The position numbers were made by a program, and so were the translations under genes. A DNA stretch of 64,000 bases from Nitrospira sp. (lineage in GTDB: Bacteria > Nitrospirota > Nitrospiria > Nitrospirales > Nitrospiraceae), in NCBI GenBank assembly GCA_024760525.1, contig CP060499.1:186001-250000 (forward strand). The letters run 5' to 3'. The notes below the pieces were generated by a model. That model was not told the DNA's origin. It did no database searches and saw only the letters and a program-made list of their open reading frames with translations. Positions 26,717 to 34,770 of the stretch are shown one piece after another (the first letter of the stretch is position 1; every line of letters starts with the position of its first letter).

Positions 26717-27850
26717 CTAGGCCAGCTTTTTGTGAAACGCCCGCGTGGCCAAGAGTGTCAAGAGTGCGGCGAAGAGGGCCAATGCGAGCAGATCATCCAG
26801 GAGATACACAAGCGGCGTTCCTTTGAGAAATACATCGCGGATGACCGACATGAAATAGCGCGCTGGGATCACATGCGTGATGATCTGGATCACGGTCGGC
26901 ATTTGATCGATAGGGTAGAGAAACCCCGACAACAGAAAGGCCGGCAGGAACGTGGCAATCAAGGCTGCTTGACTGGCAGCCAGTTGAGACTTGGCCACGA
27001 CCGACACGGCGTATCCCAGAGCGAGGACGACGAGTAAAAACAGAGTGCAGCTCAGGACAAACACGCCCCATTGCCCGCGAAACGGCACCTCGAACCACCA
27101 GATCGCCAAACCGGCGCAGAGCATGGTATCGATGAGCCCGATCGAAAAATACGGCACGAGCTTGCCGACCATCAGTTCGATAGGCGTGACCGGTGTCGAC
27201 ACCAGCTGTTCCATGGTGCCGCGCTCCCATTCCCGAGCGATGGTCAACGAAGTGAGAAATGAGCCGATCACGGCCATGATGATAGCAACGACTCCAGGGA
27301 CGATATTGGCGGTGCTTTCAAGGTTTTCGTTGAACCAGGTTCTCGTGTCGATCCTCAAAGGAGGTGGCATGACGTCCTGCCCGTGGCGTTGAACCCAGCC
27401 CAAACGGAGTCGCTGGTTATACGCCTGAACGATGGATTCGCTGTAGCTGAGACTGATATTGGCGGTGTTGTTGTCGGTGGCATCGACCAGGGCTTGGATG
27501 CCTACGGATCCGCCGGTATTCAATCGCTCAGAGAAATCCGTGGGTATGACGATGGCAAGCCGGCAGGCTCCGGCGTCGAGCGCGTCGATCAGCGCCGGAT
27601 AACTGTCCACGGCCTTGATGACGGAGAAATACTCCGAGGCTTGAAAATGCTTCAGAAAGTCCTGACTTTGCTGACTTCCCTCACGGTCGTACACATAGAC
27701 CGGAATGTGTTGGACGTCGAAACGTACGCCATAGCCGAACGCCAGCATCAGCAGCAGCGGCATGGCCACCGTGATCAGCAGACTGGTAAGATCGCGCCGA
27801 ATCTGGAGCGTTTCCTTACGCATGATGGCGAGGAGTCGATGGCAGCGCAT
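26717..27850 (-). CDS. ABC-2 type permease (YbhS-like)
   Basis: 377 residues from ATG 27850, which overlaps the stop of the ATPase gene (TAATG) and so is coupled to it; the longer frame to 28087 lies inside the ATPase gene and has no membrane or conserved sequence. Same architecture as the other permease: one span, a large periplasmic domain, five spans, with IAREWERGTMEQLVSTPV as the ABC-2 loop. The two permeases would form a heterodimer in the inner membrane. Confidence 0.85.
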   Translation of the reverse strand: MRCHRLLAIMRKETLQIRRDLTSLLITVAMPLLLMLAFGYGVRFDVQHIPVYVYDREGSQQSQDFLKHFQASEYFSVIKAVDSYPALIDALDAGACRLAIVIPTDFSERLNTGGSVGIQALVDATDNNTANISLSYSESIVQAYNQRLRLGWVQRHGQDVMPPPLRIDTRTWFNENLESTANIVPGVVAIIMAVIGSFLTSLTIAREWERGTMEQLVSTPVTPIELMVGKLVPYFSIGLIDTMLCAGLAIWWFEVPFRGQWGVFVLSCTLFLLVVLALGYAVSVVAKSQLAASQAALIATFLPAFLLSGFLYPIDQMPTVIQIITHVIPARYFMSVIRDVFLKGTPLVYLLDDLLALALFAALLTLLATRAFHKKLA

Positions 27851-28800
27851 TAGCTCCTGTGCGCGCTCAATTGCGCGGTCAATGAAACGAACACGTCTTC
27901 CAAGCTTGGACGAATCGGCTCGATCCTTGATACAGCGACGCCTTGTCCGGACAAAACAGCGCGAAGATGGGGGATCGCAGTCTGAGCGTGCTGAACCACA
28001 ACGTGCAAGGCGTTGCCGAACACAGCCAGGTCCCGAATATCCGGAACGTGCTGGAGCGCATCGAGCGCCCGGCCCAGCGGATCGCATTCGATCAACAGCA
28101 GTTCGCCGGTCATGGTCTGTTGTTTCAACTCGCTCGGCGATCCGGAAGCCACGATCCTACCGTGAAAAATCAGAATGAGCCGGTTGCAGTACTCAGCCTC
28201 GTCCATGTAATGCGTAGTAACGAGAACGGTCACTCCGTCGGACGCCATGGCATGGATCAGTTCCCAGAATTGACGGCGTGAGATTGGATCGACCCCGGAT
28301 GTCGGCTCGTCCAAGAAAAGAATCGGCGGGCGATGGAGCACGGCGCAGCCCAAGGCGAGCCGCTGTTTCCATCCGCTGGGTAAGGTGCCGGTCACCGTCG
28401 ATTCCCGTCCGACCAACCCGGCCATCTCCAGTACCCACGCCTCCCGTTGCTTGAGCATCGCCGCCGGCACATCGTACATGCTGCCGAAAAAGCGAATGTT
28501 TTCGATGACCCGCAGATCGTTGTAGAGCGAAAACTTTTGCGACATGTACCCGATGTGGCGACGCACCTGCTCCGCCTCCCGTGCCACATCGTAACCAGCC
28601 ACCAAGGCCTGTCCTGCGGTTGGACGAAGCAGGCCGCACAGCATACGGATCGTCGTGGATTTTCCGGCCCCGTTTGGACCCAAGAAGCCCACCACTTCTC
28701 CCGCACGTGCCTCCAGATTGATGTGGTCCACCGCCACGAAGTCCCCGAAGCGTTTGACGAGGTCGCGGACACTTACCGCGGACGTATGGAGATCCGTCAT
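27850..28800 (-). CDS. ABC transporter ATP-binding protein (YbhF C-half type)
   Basis: 316 residues. Walker A GPNGAGKSTT, signature loop LPSGWKQRLALGCAV (the unusual LPxGW form rather than LSGGQ, known from the second half of YbhF), Walker B ILFLDEPTSGVDP and switch His in VLVTTHYMDEAE. It powers the exporter. In Escherichia coli the two nucleotide-binding domains of YbhF are fused; here they are two genes overlapping by four bases. Confidence 0.88.
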   Translation of the reverse strand: MTDLHTSAVSVRDLVKRFGDFVAVDHINLEARAGEVVGFLGPNGAGKSTTIRMLCGLLRPTAGQALVAGYDVAREAEQVRRHIGYMSQKFSLYNDLRVIENIRFFGSMYDVPAAMLKQREAWVLEMAGLVGRESTVTGTLPSGWKQRLALGCAVLHRPPILFLDEPTSGVDPISRRQFWELIHAMASDGVTVLVTTHYMDEAEYCNRLILIFHGRIVASGSPSELKQQTMTGELLLIECDPLGRALDALQHVPDIRDLAVFGNALHVVVQHAQTAIPHLRAVLSGQGVAVSRIEPIRPSLEDVFVSLTAQLSAHRS

Positions 28801-29732
28801 GGCGTCTCTCCGCTGCTTGTCGATGTAACAGCGACGAACAAGTCTTCGATCGTGGGCTTTACGACTTCCAGGCGGTCGAACAACAGATGTGCAGCCCGAA
28901 GTGCCGATCGAAGCTCGGGAATTCGGCGTGTGGCGTCATCCACTACAAGACGGACGCCGTCGCCGACAAGCCATGCATGAAGGACACCGTCTGCACCGAC
29001 AAGGGCGGTCCGAATGCGGCGGGGATCACCTGCTACAACCGACAGGATGGTCCCGCGGAGGCGGCTCTTTAATCCGGCAGGCGTCTCGCAATACAGCATG
29101 CGTCCTTGGTGCAGCAGCGCCACGCGATGGCATCGTTCGGCCTCGTCGAGGTAGGAGGTCGACATCACAATGCCAATCCCTTCGGCAAGCAGCGAATACA
29201 GGATACGCCAGAAATCTCGACGCGAAACCGGGTCGACACCGTTGGTCGGTTCGTCGAGCAGGATCACATGTGGCCGGTGGATGAGGGCACAGACGAGTCC
29301 GAGCTTTTGTTTCATGCCCCCGGAAAGCGTACCCGCCAAGCGGTTTGTAAAAGGACTCATGCCGGCGGCATCGAGCAATCGTTGAGAACGCTCGACTCGC
29401 TCCGGGCGAGACACGCCGAAGACGTCCGCGTAGAAGCGAATATTTTCCTCGACGGTCAAGTCCTCATAGAGCCCGAAGCGCTGAGGCATGTAACTGAGGC
29501 GGGCTTTGGCGGCTTCCGGATCATGGACAATGTCGGCTCCGGCGACAGTCGCCGATCCGCCGTCCGGTGTGAGGACGCCGGCCAACATTCGTAACGCCGT
29601 GGTCTTCCCGGCTCCGTCGGGGCCGACCAGCCCGAAGATCTCACCGGCCTGTACCTCGAACGTGAGACGGTCTACGGCTGTGATGCCCGAAAACCGTTTC
29701 GTCAAGGCTGTGATGGCGATGATGGAAGGCAT
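28797..29732 (-). CDS. ABC transporter ATP-binding protein (YbhF N-half type)
   Basis: 311 residues. Walker A GPDGAGKTTALRML, signature LSGGMKQKLGLVCAL, Walker B VILLDEPTNGVDP; the switch region reads VMSTSYLDEAERC, with Ser-Tyr where most have Thr-His, as expected for the non-canonical site of an asymmetric pair. The stop overlaps the start of the second ATPase (ATGA), implying coupled, equimolar synthesis. The C-terminal 80 residues form the extra domain typical of ABC-2 drug exporters. Confidence 0.87.
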   Translation of the reverse strand: MPSIIAITALTKRFSGITAVDRLTFEVQAGEIFGLVGPDGAGKTTALRMLAGVLTPDGGSATVAGADIVHDPEAAKARLSYMPQRFGLYEDLTVEENIRFYADVFGVSRPERVERSQRLLDAAGMSPFTNRLAGTLSGGMKQKLGLVCALIHRPHVILLDEPTNGVDPVSRRDFWRILYSLLAEGIGIVMSTSYLDEAERCHRVALLHQGRMLYCETPAGLKSRLRGTILSVVAGDPRRIRTALVGADGVLHAWLVGDGVRLVVDDATRRIPELRSALRAAHLLFDRLEVVKPTIEDLFVAVTSTSSGETP

Positions 29733-29735
29733 AGG

Positions 29736-30734
29736 TCATTGTTCCGGCGGGGCGTCGATGATCGCTTCAGCCGGCATTCCGGGCTTGAGCTCATGGTTCT
29801 GGTTGTCCAGGTTGATCTTGATTCGATAGACGAGGGTGACCCGTTCTTTGTAGGTCTCGACGCTTTTCGGCGTGAATTCAGCTTGGGATGCGATGAACGA
29901 GATGCGACCGTGGTACTTCTTGTCGGGATAGGTGTCCGTGCGAACGGTGGCCGGTTGATCCCACTGAATTCGACCCAGGTCCGTCTCGTTGATATAGCCT
30001 CGCATCCAGAGGCGGTCGACATCGGCGATCGAGACGACCGGCGTTCCACGAGAGACCACTTCGCCGAGCTCTGCCTGCCGCACGAGGACCACTCCGGAGA
30101 TCGGCGCCGAGAGCACGGTATAAGACAAGTTCACGCCGGCCATCTCCAAGTGTTCCTGGGCCAGCTGGAGATTGGCTTGTCGCACAGCAATTTCCTCCTT
30201 GCGCGTGCCCTCGACGATCTCGTCATGATTTTCCTTAAGGCGTCGATACGTCGCTTCTGCCCGCTTCATCAGCGTTTCCGCGCTGTCGACATCTTCTTGC
30301 GACACGGCTTGCTCATCGAGCAGCGCTCGGCGTCGGCGGAATTCTGCACGTTTGAGTTCGAGATCCGATTGCGCGTCGATCACAGATTGTTTCACCGCTT
30401 GGATCTGCTGCTTCCGGTTTCCGGCCAAGGCCAACTTCAGCTCAGCTTCTCGTGTTCGTACGGTCGCCTCGTCCACGCTCACTTGCTGGCGGTAATCGTC
30501 GTCATCGAGACGCGCCAGCAGGTCGCCCTTGTTGACATATTGACCTTCTTGAACGGGCAACTCGACGATACGACCAGGCACCTTGAAGCTGACTACGCTC
30601 TCATGCGCCTCAATATTGCCTGCAATCCTGAGGGTATGGTCTGCCTCGCGTTCGGACAAGGAGTGCACATAGAGATACCCTCCGATGATCACCGTTCCTG
30701 CCGCAAGAAGTATGATCAGGATACGTTTCATCAT
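29736..30734 (-). CDS. HlyD-type membrane fusion protein (YbhG-like)
   Basis: 332 residues. N-terminal anchor IILLAAGTVIIGGYLYV, lipoyl half GRIVELPVQEGQYVNKGDLLARLDD, a long helical hairpin (residues about 85-190), then the second lipoyl half VLSAPISGVVLVRQAELGEVV and beta-barrel with LKPGMPAEAIID. It would couple the ABC-2 exporter to an outer-membrane channel. First structural gene of the ybhG-F-F-S-R-like operon, 12 bases after the TetR gene. Confidence 0.88.
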   Translation of the reverse strand: MMKRILIILLAAGTVIIGGYLYVHSLSEREADHTLRIAGNIEAHESVVSFKVPGRIVELPVQEGQYVNKGDLLARLDDDDYRQQVSVDEATVRTREAELKLALAGNRKQQIQAVKQSVIDAQSDLELKRAEFRRRRALLDEQAVSQEDVDSAETLMKRAEATYRRLKENHDEIVEGTRKEEIAVRQANLQLAQEHLEMAGVNLSYTVLSAPISGVVLVRQAELGEVVSRGTPVVSIADVDRLWMRGYINETDLGRIQWDQPATVRTDTYPDKKYHGRISFIASQAEFTPKSVETYKERVTLVYRIKINLDNQNHELKPGMPAEAIIDAPPEQ

Positions 30735-30746
30735 CCAATTGTCGAG

Positions 30747-31388
30747 TCAGATTGTACGCAGCGGTCTGGCTTTCTCGGTGGTCAAGCCTTCGAGGACTAC
30801 CCGCACGATGGCGGTAAAGACGGTTTTGGGTGTGGAACCCAGCTCTTCTATTTTTGACGGATTTATCACGGCCTGTACCGCACCGAGCAGAATGTCGATT
30901 GCCAGCTTGGGCGGAATGTCCTGACGGATGATCCCCGCACGACGACCTTCCAGGAACACTTTTCCAAAATGGCGCTGAATCAGGTCCCGCCTCCGGCGTT
31001 CCACCACCGCAAACAAATCCGGCATCTCGCGGCGAATGTCGCGCAAGAACGGCGGTCGGATCTCCTCCATGTGTCCCTGCACGCATTCGAGCAGACGACG
31101 GAGTGACCCGAGGGAATCTAAGGAGGATGTAGATGCAATGCGGCTCAGATCGGCATCAACGTTCCTGAACTTTTCAAGGATTACGGCTTCCACAAGAGCC
31201 GTCTTGCTCGGAAAGCCGGCATAGAGCGTTTTTTTGCTCATGGCCATCTCGTGGGCTAGATCGTCCATGGTGACGCCCCGAAACCCATGAGCCAAGAAAT
31301 GCCGACGAGATTCCAGAATGATGCGTTGACGGAAGGCCATTTTAGTGGACGACGGCTTAAGGCGCGGCATGGAGGATTGTTTTGGCAT
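30747..31388 (-). CDS. TetR/AcrR-family repressor (CecR-like)
   Basis: 213 residues. HTH at about residues 20-65: RQRIILESRRHFLAHGF, VTMDDLAHEMAMSKKTLYAGF, the standard TetR DNA-binding pattern, followed by an all-helical ligand domain. Starts at 31370 or 31340 are also possible; none has a good ribosome binding site. It leads the exporter operon, and a clear inverted repeat lies just upstream, so it most likely represses its own operon and is released by a compound the exporter removes. The Escherichia coli counterpart CecR (YbiH) regulates ybhFSR in the same way. Confidence 0.85.
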   Translation of the reverse strand: MPKQSSMPRLKPSSTKMAFRQRIILESRRHFLAHGFRGVTMDDLAHEMAMSKKTLYAGFPSKTALVEAVILEKFRNVDADLSRIASTSSLDSLGSLRRLLECVQGHMEEIRPPFLRDIRREMPDLFAVVERRRRDLIQRHFGKVFLEGRRAGIIRQDIPPKLAIDILLGAVQAVINPSKIEELGSTPKTVFTAIVRVVLEGLTTEKARPLRTI

Positions 31389-31395
31389 ACACTAG

Positions 31396-31423
31396 GGAAA
31401 CTATAACAGTACTATTAGTTTCC
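31396..31423. promoter_or_regulatory. TetR-type operator dyad
   Basis: GGAAACTA (31396-31403) and TAGTTTCC (31416-31423) form a perfect inverted repeat with a 12-base centre, 28 bp overall, ending eight bases before the TetR start codon. Position and size fit an autorepressor operator overlapping the promoter. Confidence 0.65.
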
Positions 31424-31574
31424 AATCAATGGGGATAACCAAGAAACGGTGGGGAAATAGGTCCCGCCAGTACTTTCGCTGAGGGACTCCGGGTCGCCCG
31501 TCTCTTCGAAATCGACTTGTCCCCGGACGATCACGGAGGTGAACACGACGGACGCACTTTGAACGTCTCCATCG

Positions 31575-32132
31575 TCATGAGGACACCCTTGTCGTCATGG
31601 GATGCGGGAGCACGACGACGGTCGCCTGTAGGCCCTTGTTTCCTTGCTCTTCGCCGAAGAGGACCTCGATCCCATCCTCCAGATGGCCGAAGGCGACCCC
31701 CTGCAGCGCATGCACATGAAAATAGACCTCACCGCCTCCTTCTTTCAGGATGAAGCCGTATTGCTCCTTGGGAAAGAGCTTGCAGAGCACACCGCGATGA
31801 GGCGGCACCGGTGACAGTCGAATCTCGGTCTTCGCACGTTTTTCTCGATACTTGCGGAGTTCGATGCTCACGGCATGAAACGCAGAGCGCATGGCCTCCT
31901 CGAAGGTCTTGTCTTCCTTTCTGGCCGTCATGGTATGACGTCCGGGCAGTGTGACAACAACCAGTGCCTCCGCCACGTTCGCAAATTTCTTGTGATGCCG
32001 ATTCTTAGTCAACGTGACTCGGCCGTGAATCAAATCCTCGTGCCCTCGTTGGAGGTCTTCCATACGGGCTTCAATCTCGGTCTTCCAGCGGGGGGTCATT
32101 GCGACATTGCGGCTTTCAATCTCAAGTTTCAT
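31575..32132 (-). CDS. Ribosome hibernation factor (HPF/RaiA-like) fused to a cold-shock domain
   Basis: 185 residues from ATG 32132 (MKLEIESRNVAM), preceded by GGAGGCGCT; an upstream ATG at 32171 is less likely. Residues 1-100 match the S30AE/RaiA fold (beta strand, helix, RVTLTKNRHHKKFANVAEALVVVTLPGR, then KTFEEAMRSAFHAVSIELRKY). Residues about 115-175 form an S1-like/cold-shock domain (GVLCKLFPKEQYGFIL, VYFHVHAL). HPF/RaiA proteins sit in the decoding centre of idle 70S or 100S ribosomes; a CSD in place of the usual dimerising domain suggests RNA contact. Found next to stress and kinase genes. Confidence 0.82.
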   Translation of the reverse strand: MKLEIESRNVAMTPRWKTEIEARMEDLQRGHEDLIHGRVTLTKNRHHKKFANVAEALVVVTLPGRHTMTARKEDKTFEEAMRSAFHAVSIELRKYREKRAKTEIRLSPVPPHRGVLCKLFPKEQYGFILKEGGGEVYFHVHALQGVAFGHLEDGIEVLFGEEQGNKGLQATVVVLPHPMTTRVSS

Positions 32133-32167
32133 AGCGCCTCCACATCCAGACAATTCCGTCCCTTTCA

Positions 32168-32320
32168 TCAAACGGAGTCAGCAAACGATGTGCCGACTTG
32201 AGACGGGTTGGACGGCGTGGGCAAATCAGCTGGCGCAGATATTTCCTGATCCCCGAGCTTTCCCAGCGGCTCCAACATGGCGCATTTTTCCACAGTGACC
32301 TGTTCATCGGTGGAGCCCAT
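32168..32320 (-). CDS. Possible 50-residue protein upstream of the hibernation factor
   Basis: A minus-strand frame of 51 codons (ATG 32320, TGA ending 32168) lies 35 bases ahead of the hibernation factor start. Composition (VTVEKCAMLEPLGKLGDQ) looks protein-like and the frame stays open further upstream, but no ribosome binding site is visible and no family is recognised. Listed as weak; the alternative is that this 260-base gap is just the promoter region. Confidence 0.22.
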   Translation of the reverse strand: MGSTDEQVTVEKCAMLEPLGKLGDQEISAPADLPTPSNPSQVGTSFADSV

Positions 32321-32391
32321 CGCGCCAGCATGCTTGCATTCAGCGACCTTCTCGAGGGTTCCAAAGAGCTATGACGGGAACGTGAATTGCG

Positions 32392-33492
32392 ATGGCTCTC
32401 AGCATGCCGGTGTTGAGGAAGTCAGCCTTGGAACGTTACCTACAGGCCCGCTTTGGCCCAAAGGTCAGCTTGCTGTCCTATGGAGTAATCGGCAAAGAGA
32501 GCTCCAAGGGAGAACAGAAGCGTTATGGGTACGGGACACCGGTCAAATTGACGTTTCAAATCGGACGTCGGGTCCAGTCCGCGGTACTTGAAACCATGAA
32601 ACCCGGCCCGTTTGGGCACGAACATATGGCTGATCGCGGACAAGCCATGTTGTGGGACTACGATTCGTATGGACGCCTGCCGCGCCATGTGAAGGCCCTG
32701 GATGTGGGCGCATTCGATGCCAAACAGGCGCTCTTTTCCATCGCCGAAGCTCGTGAATTCTTTGTGTTGAACGAATGGACGGACGGGGTGAGCTATCATA
32801 GGGATCTTGCGCGGCTGGCGAAAGGCAGGACGCTGCGCAAGGTGGATCGCCAACGCACAATCGCGCTGGCGCGCTACTTGGCCCACATCCATGCAAAGAA
32901 ACGGCGTGATGCAGCTCTGTATAAGCGCCGGCTGCGTGAATTGATCGGTCACGGCGAATGCATCATGGGACTGACCGACAGCTATCCGGCGCGCTGTGGC
33001 TTTATCACCGGCGATCTCCTACGAACAGTGGAGGACGCGTGCAATCGGTGGCGCTGGCGTCTCCGTGACAAAGCCAATCGACTTTCTCAGGTTCACGGGG
33101 ATTTCCATCCGTACAATGTGCTGTTCCGTACCGGAACGGAGTTTGCGGTGTTGGATCGGTCACGAGGAGAATGGGGCGAACCAGCCGACGACATCACCGC
33201 GATGACGATCAATTATCTGCTGAACTCACTGATCAGCTGGGGCAAGCTCCGGGGACCGTTCGAAGTTCTCTTCCGCTTGTTCTGGGACACCTACATGGAC
33301 GCCAGCGGTGACGAGGAGATCACTGAAACGGCGGCGCCGTTCTTTGCCTTTCGCGGCCTGGTCGTGGCCAGCCCGCTCTGGTATCCCACTCTGTCGATGG
33401 ACGTCAGACGAAGCCTCTTTCGCTTCATTGAAAATGTTCTCGATGTGCCGCGTTTTGAGCCGGAACGTGCGAACGAGTACTGCCGGGGATGA
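32392..33492 (+). CDS. Aminoglycoside phosphotransferase-like kinase, unknown substrate
   Basis: 366 residues. The C-terminal lobe carries HGDFHPYNVL (catalytic loop, near residue 240) and VLDRSRGEWGEPADDIT (metal-binding region; the usual DxD/DFG Asp is within LDR), both typical of the APH/choline-kinase family. The N-terminal lobe has YGVIGKESSKGEQKRYGYG where the nucleotide loop would be. Not a resistance gene by any visible feature; members of this branch are found with stress genes. An APS-kinase-like gene follows 80 bases later. Start at ATG 32392 lacks a strong binding site; ATG 32404 is the alternative. Confidence 0.72.
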   Translation: MALSMPVLRKSALERYLQARFGPKVSLLSYGVIGKESSKGEQKRYGYGTPVKLTFQIGRRVQSAVLETMKPGPFGHEHMADRGQAMLWDYDSYGRLPRHVKALDVGAFDAKQALFSIAEAREFFVLNEWTDGVSYHRDLARLAKGRTLRKVDRQRTIALARYLAHIHAKKRRDAALYKRRLRELIGHGECIMGLTDSYPARCGFITGDLLRTVEDACNRWRWRLRDKANRLSQVHGDFHPYNVLFRTGTEFAVLDRSRGEWGEPADDITAMTINYLLNSLISWGKLRGPFEVLFRLFWDTYMDASGDEEITETAAPFFAFRGLVVASPLWYPTLSMDVRRSLFRFIENVLDVPRFEPERANEYCRG

Positions 33493-33571
33493 TGAGGTCG
33501 TGGCCGATAGTCCCCGGAATTAGCACGCGGGGACGGGCCGACGGGCGGTTGCCGATTGCGGGGTCATCTGT

Positions 33572-34099
33572 ATGAATCGAGTGCCAGGCGTTGCCATCTG
33601 GCTCACCGGCCTGCCCGCGTCCGGAAAGAGCACCATTGCTGCCGCACTGAAGCCGAGGCTGGAGGAAATCAGTTCCGTCGAAGTGTTGGAATCGGATGCC
33701 GTCCGGCGAATCTTGACGCCTCATCCAACCTACAGTGGCGGAGAACGGGATCTGTTCTATCGTGCACTCGCGCTCATGGGTGCGAAACTGGTCTCGCATG
33801 GGGTGACGGTGATCTTCGATGCCACGGCTAATAGGCGGGCCTATCGCGATTTCGCCAGGAGTCTGATTCCGAGGTTCATCGAGGTGGCCGTGGAATGTCC
33901 GTTGGAACTGGCGATGCAGCGTGACTACAAGGGAACCTATCGACGCGGGCAGCGCGGTGAATCGGCGACCGTTCCAGGATTACAGGACCCTTACGAGGCC
34001 CCACTGAACCCTGGGGTGAGAATCGATACGACAAAGGTCTCAGCGAAGGAAGCAGCGGAGATAATCATGGAGGTTGTCAGGAACACCGTGCTCTCATAA
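33572..34099 (+). CDS. Adenylylsulfate kinase-like P-loop kinase (CysC-like)
   Basis: 175 residues. P-loop GLPASGKSTIAAAL, then ESDAVRRILTPHPTYSGGERDL in the substrate region, VIFDATANRRAYRD as Walker B, and VECPLELAMQRDYKGTYRRG ... DPYEAPLNPGVRIDT, a run almost identical in spacing to CysC. True CysC phosphorylates APS to PAPS in sulfate activation, but no sulfurylase or other sulfate gene is nearby, and the usual GLSGAGKST and DGD motifs differ. With the APH-like gene upstream it may instead form a two-kinase module. Cytoplasmic. Confidence 0.72.
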   Translation: MNRVPGVAIWLTGLPASGKSTIAAALKPRLEEISSVEVLESDAVRRILTPHPTYSGGERDLFYRALALMGAKLVSHGVTVIFDATANRRAYRDFARSLIPRFIEVAVECPLELAMQRDYKGTYRRGQRGESATVPGLQDPYEAPLNPGVRIDTTKVSAKEAAEIIMEVVRNTVLS

Positions 34100-34122
34100 A
34101 CCAATAGCCTCAGCAGGGCTCC

Positions 34123-34764
34123 TCAAACGAGATACCGTACAAACCATCTTCCTGCATGTTCCGCTACCTGTTCCAGGGTCCCAGGCTCCTCGAACAGGTG
34201 TGTTGCCCCAGGGATGATGACCACTTGCTTTGCACAGGTCAGCCGATCATACGCTGCCTGGTTCATGTCAATGACCGGTTCATCGTGGCCTCCGACGATC
34301 AATAAGGTCGGGGCCGCGACCGACGGCAGATACGATTCAGCCAGGTCCGGTCGTCCTCCTCGTGACACGACGGCTCTGATGTTCGACGGATCTCGCGCTG
34401 CGGCTTGCAGGGCTGCCCCGGCGCCGGTGCTGGCTCCAAAGTAACCGATTCCCGTGTTCTTCGTCCGTAGCTCCGCGACCAGCCAGCCTTTCGCCAGCAG
34501 GAGTCTGTCTGCCAGTAGATCGATATCAAAGACCTTGCGCCGATCGTCCGCTTCCTCTTCAGTCAACAAATCGAGCAGCAGCGTGCCGAGTCCATCTCGC
34601 TGCAGTCGTCGGGCGACGAAGTTGTTGCGAGGGCTAAACCGCCCACTCCCGCTCCCGTGTGCAAAGATGACCACCCCGCGCGCGCCGGTCGGCAGGCCGA
34701 GGATACCCTCCAGAGCAAGTTGCTCTGTCGTGATCTTTACATTGTGTTCATGTGGGGCCGTCAT
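34123..34764 (-). CDS. Alpha/beta hydrolase (dienelactone hydrolase-like)
   Basis: 213 residues. GVVIFAHGSGSGRFSPRN provides the oxyanion-hole strand and HGSGS turn; GYFGASTGAGAAL holds the nucleophile elbow with Ser in GASTG; LLIVGGHDEPVID and GATHLFEEPG give the acidic residue and catalytic His. Hydrolases of this branch are often fused to or next to a phosphoribosyltransferase domain; here the domain stands alone. Substrate unknown, cytoplasmic. It ends 24 bases from the convergent kinase gene and starts seven bases after the pentapeptide gene. Confidence 0.8.
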   Translation of the reverse strand: MTAPHEHNVKITTEQLALEGILGLPTGARGVVIFAHGSGSGRFSPRNNFVARRLQRDGLGTLLLDLLTEEEADDRRKVFDIDLLADRLLLAKGWLVAELRTKNTGIGYFGASTGAGAALQAAARDPSNIRAVVSRGGRPDLAESYLPSVAAPTLLIVGGHDEPVIDMNQAAYDRLTCAKQVVIIPGATHLFEEPGTLEQVAEHAGRWFVRYLV

Positions 34765-34770
34765 GGCTTC

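Noticed and set aside
29739..30857. Long plus-strand frame (372 codons) opposite the HlyD-type gene
   Set aside because: Antisense shadow; the minus-strand frame has full HlyD signatures.
31430..31565. Minus-strand open stretch of about 45 codons downstream of the hibernation factor, containing VVFTSVIVRGQVDF
   Set aside because: Looks coding-like and might be a remnant of a pyridoxamine-oxidase-like gene, but it has no start codon and is too short to assign.
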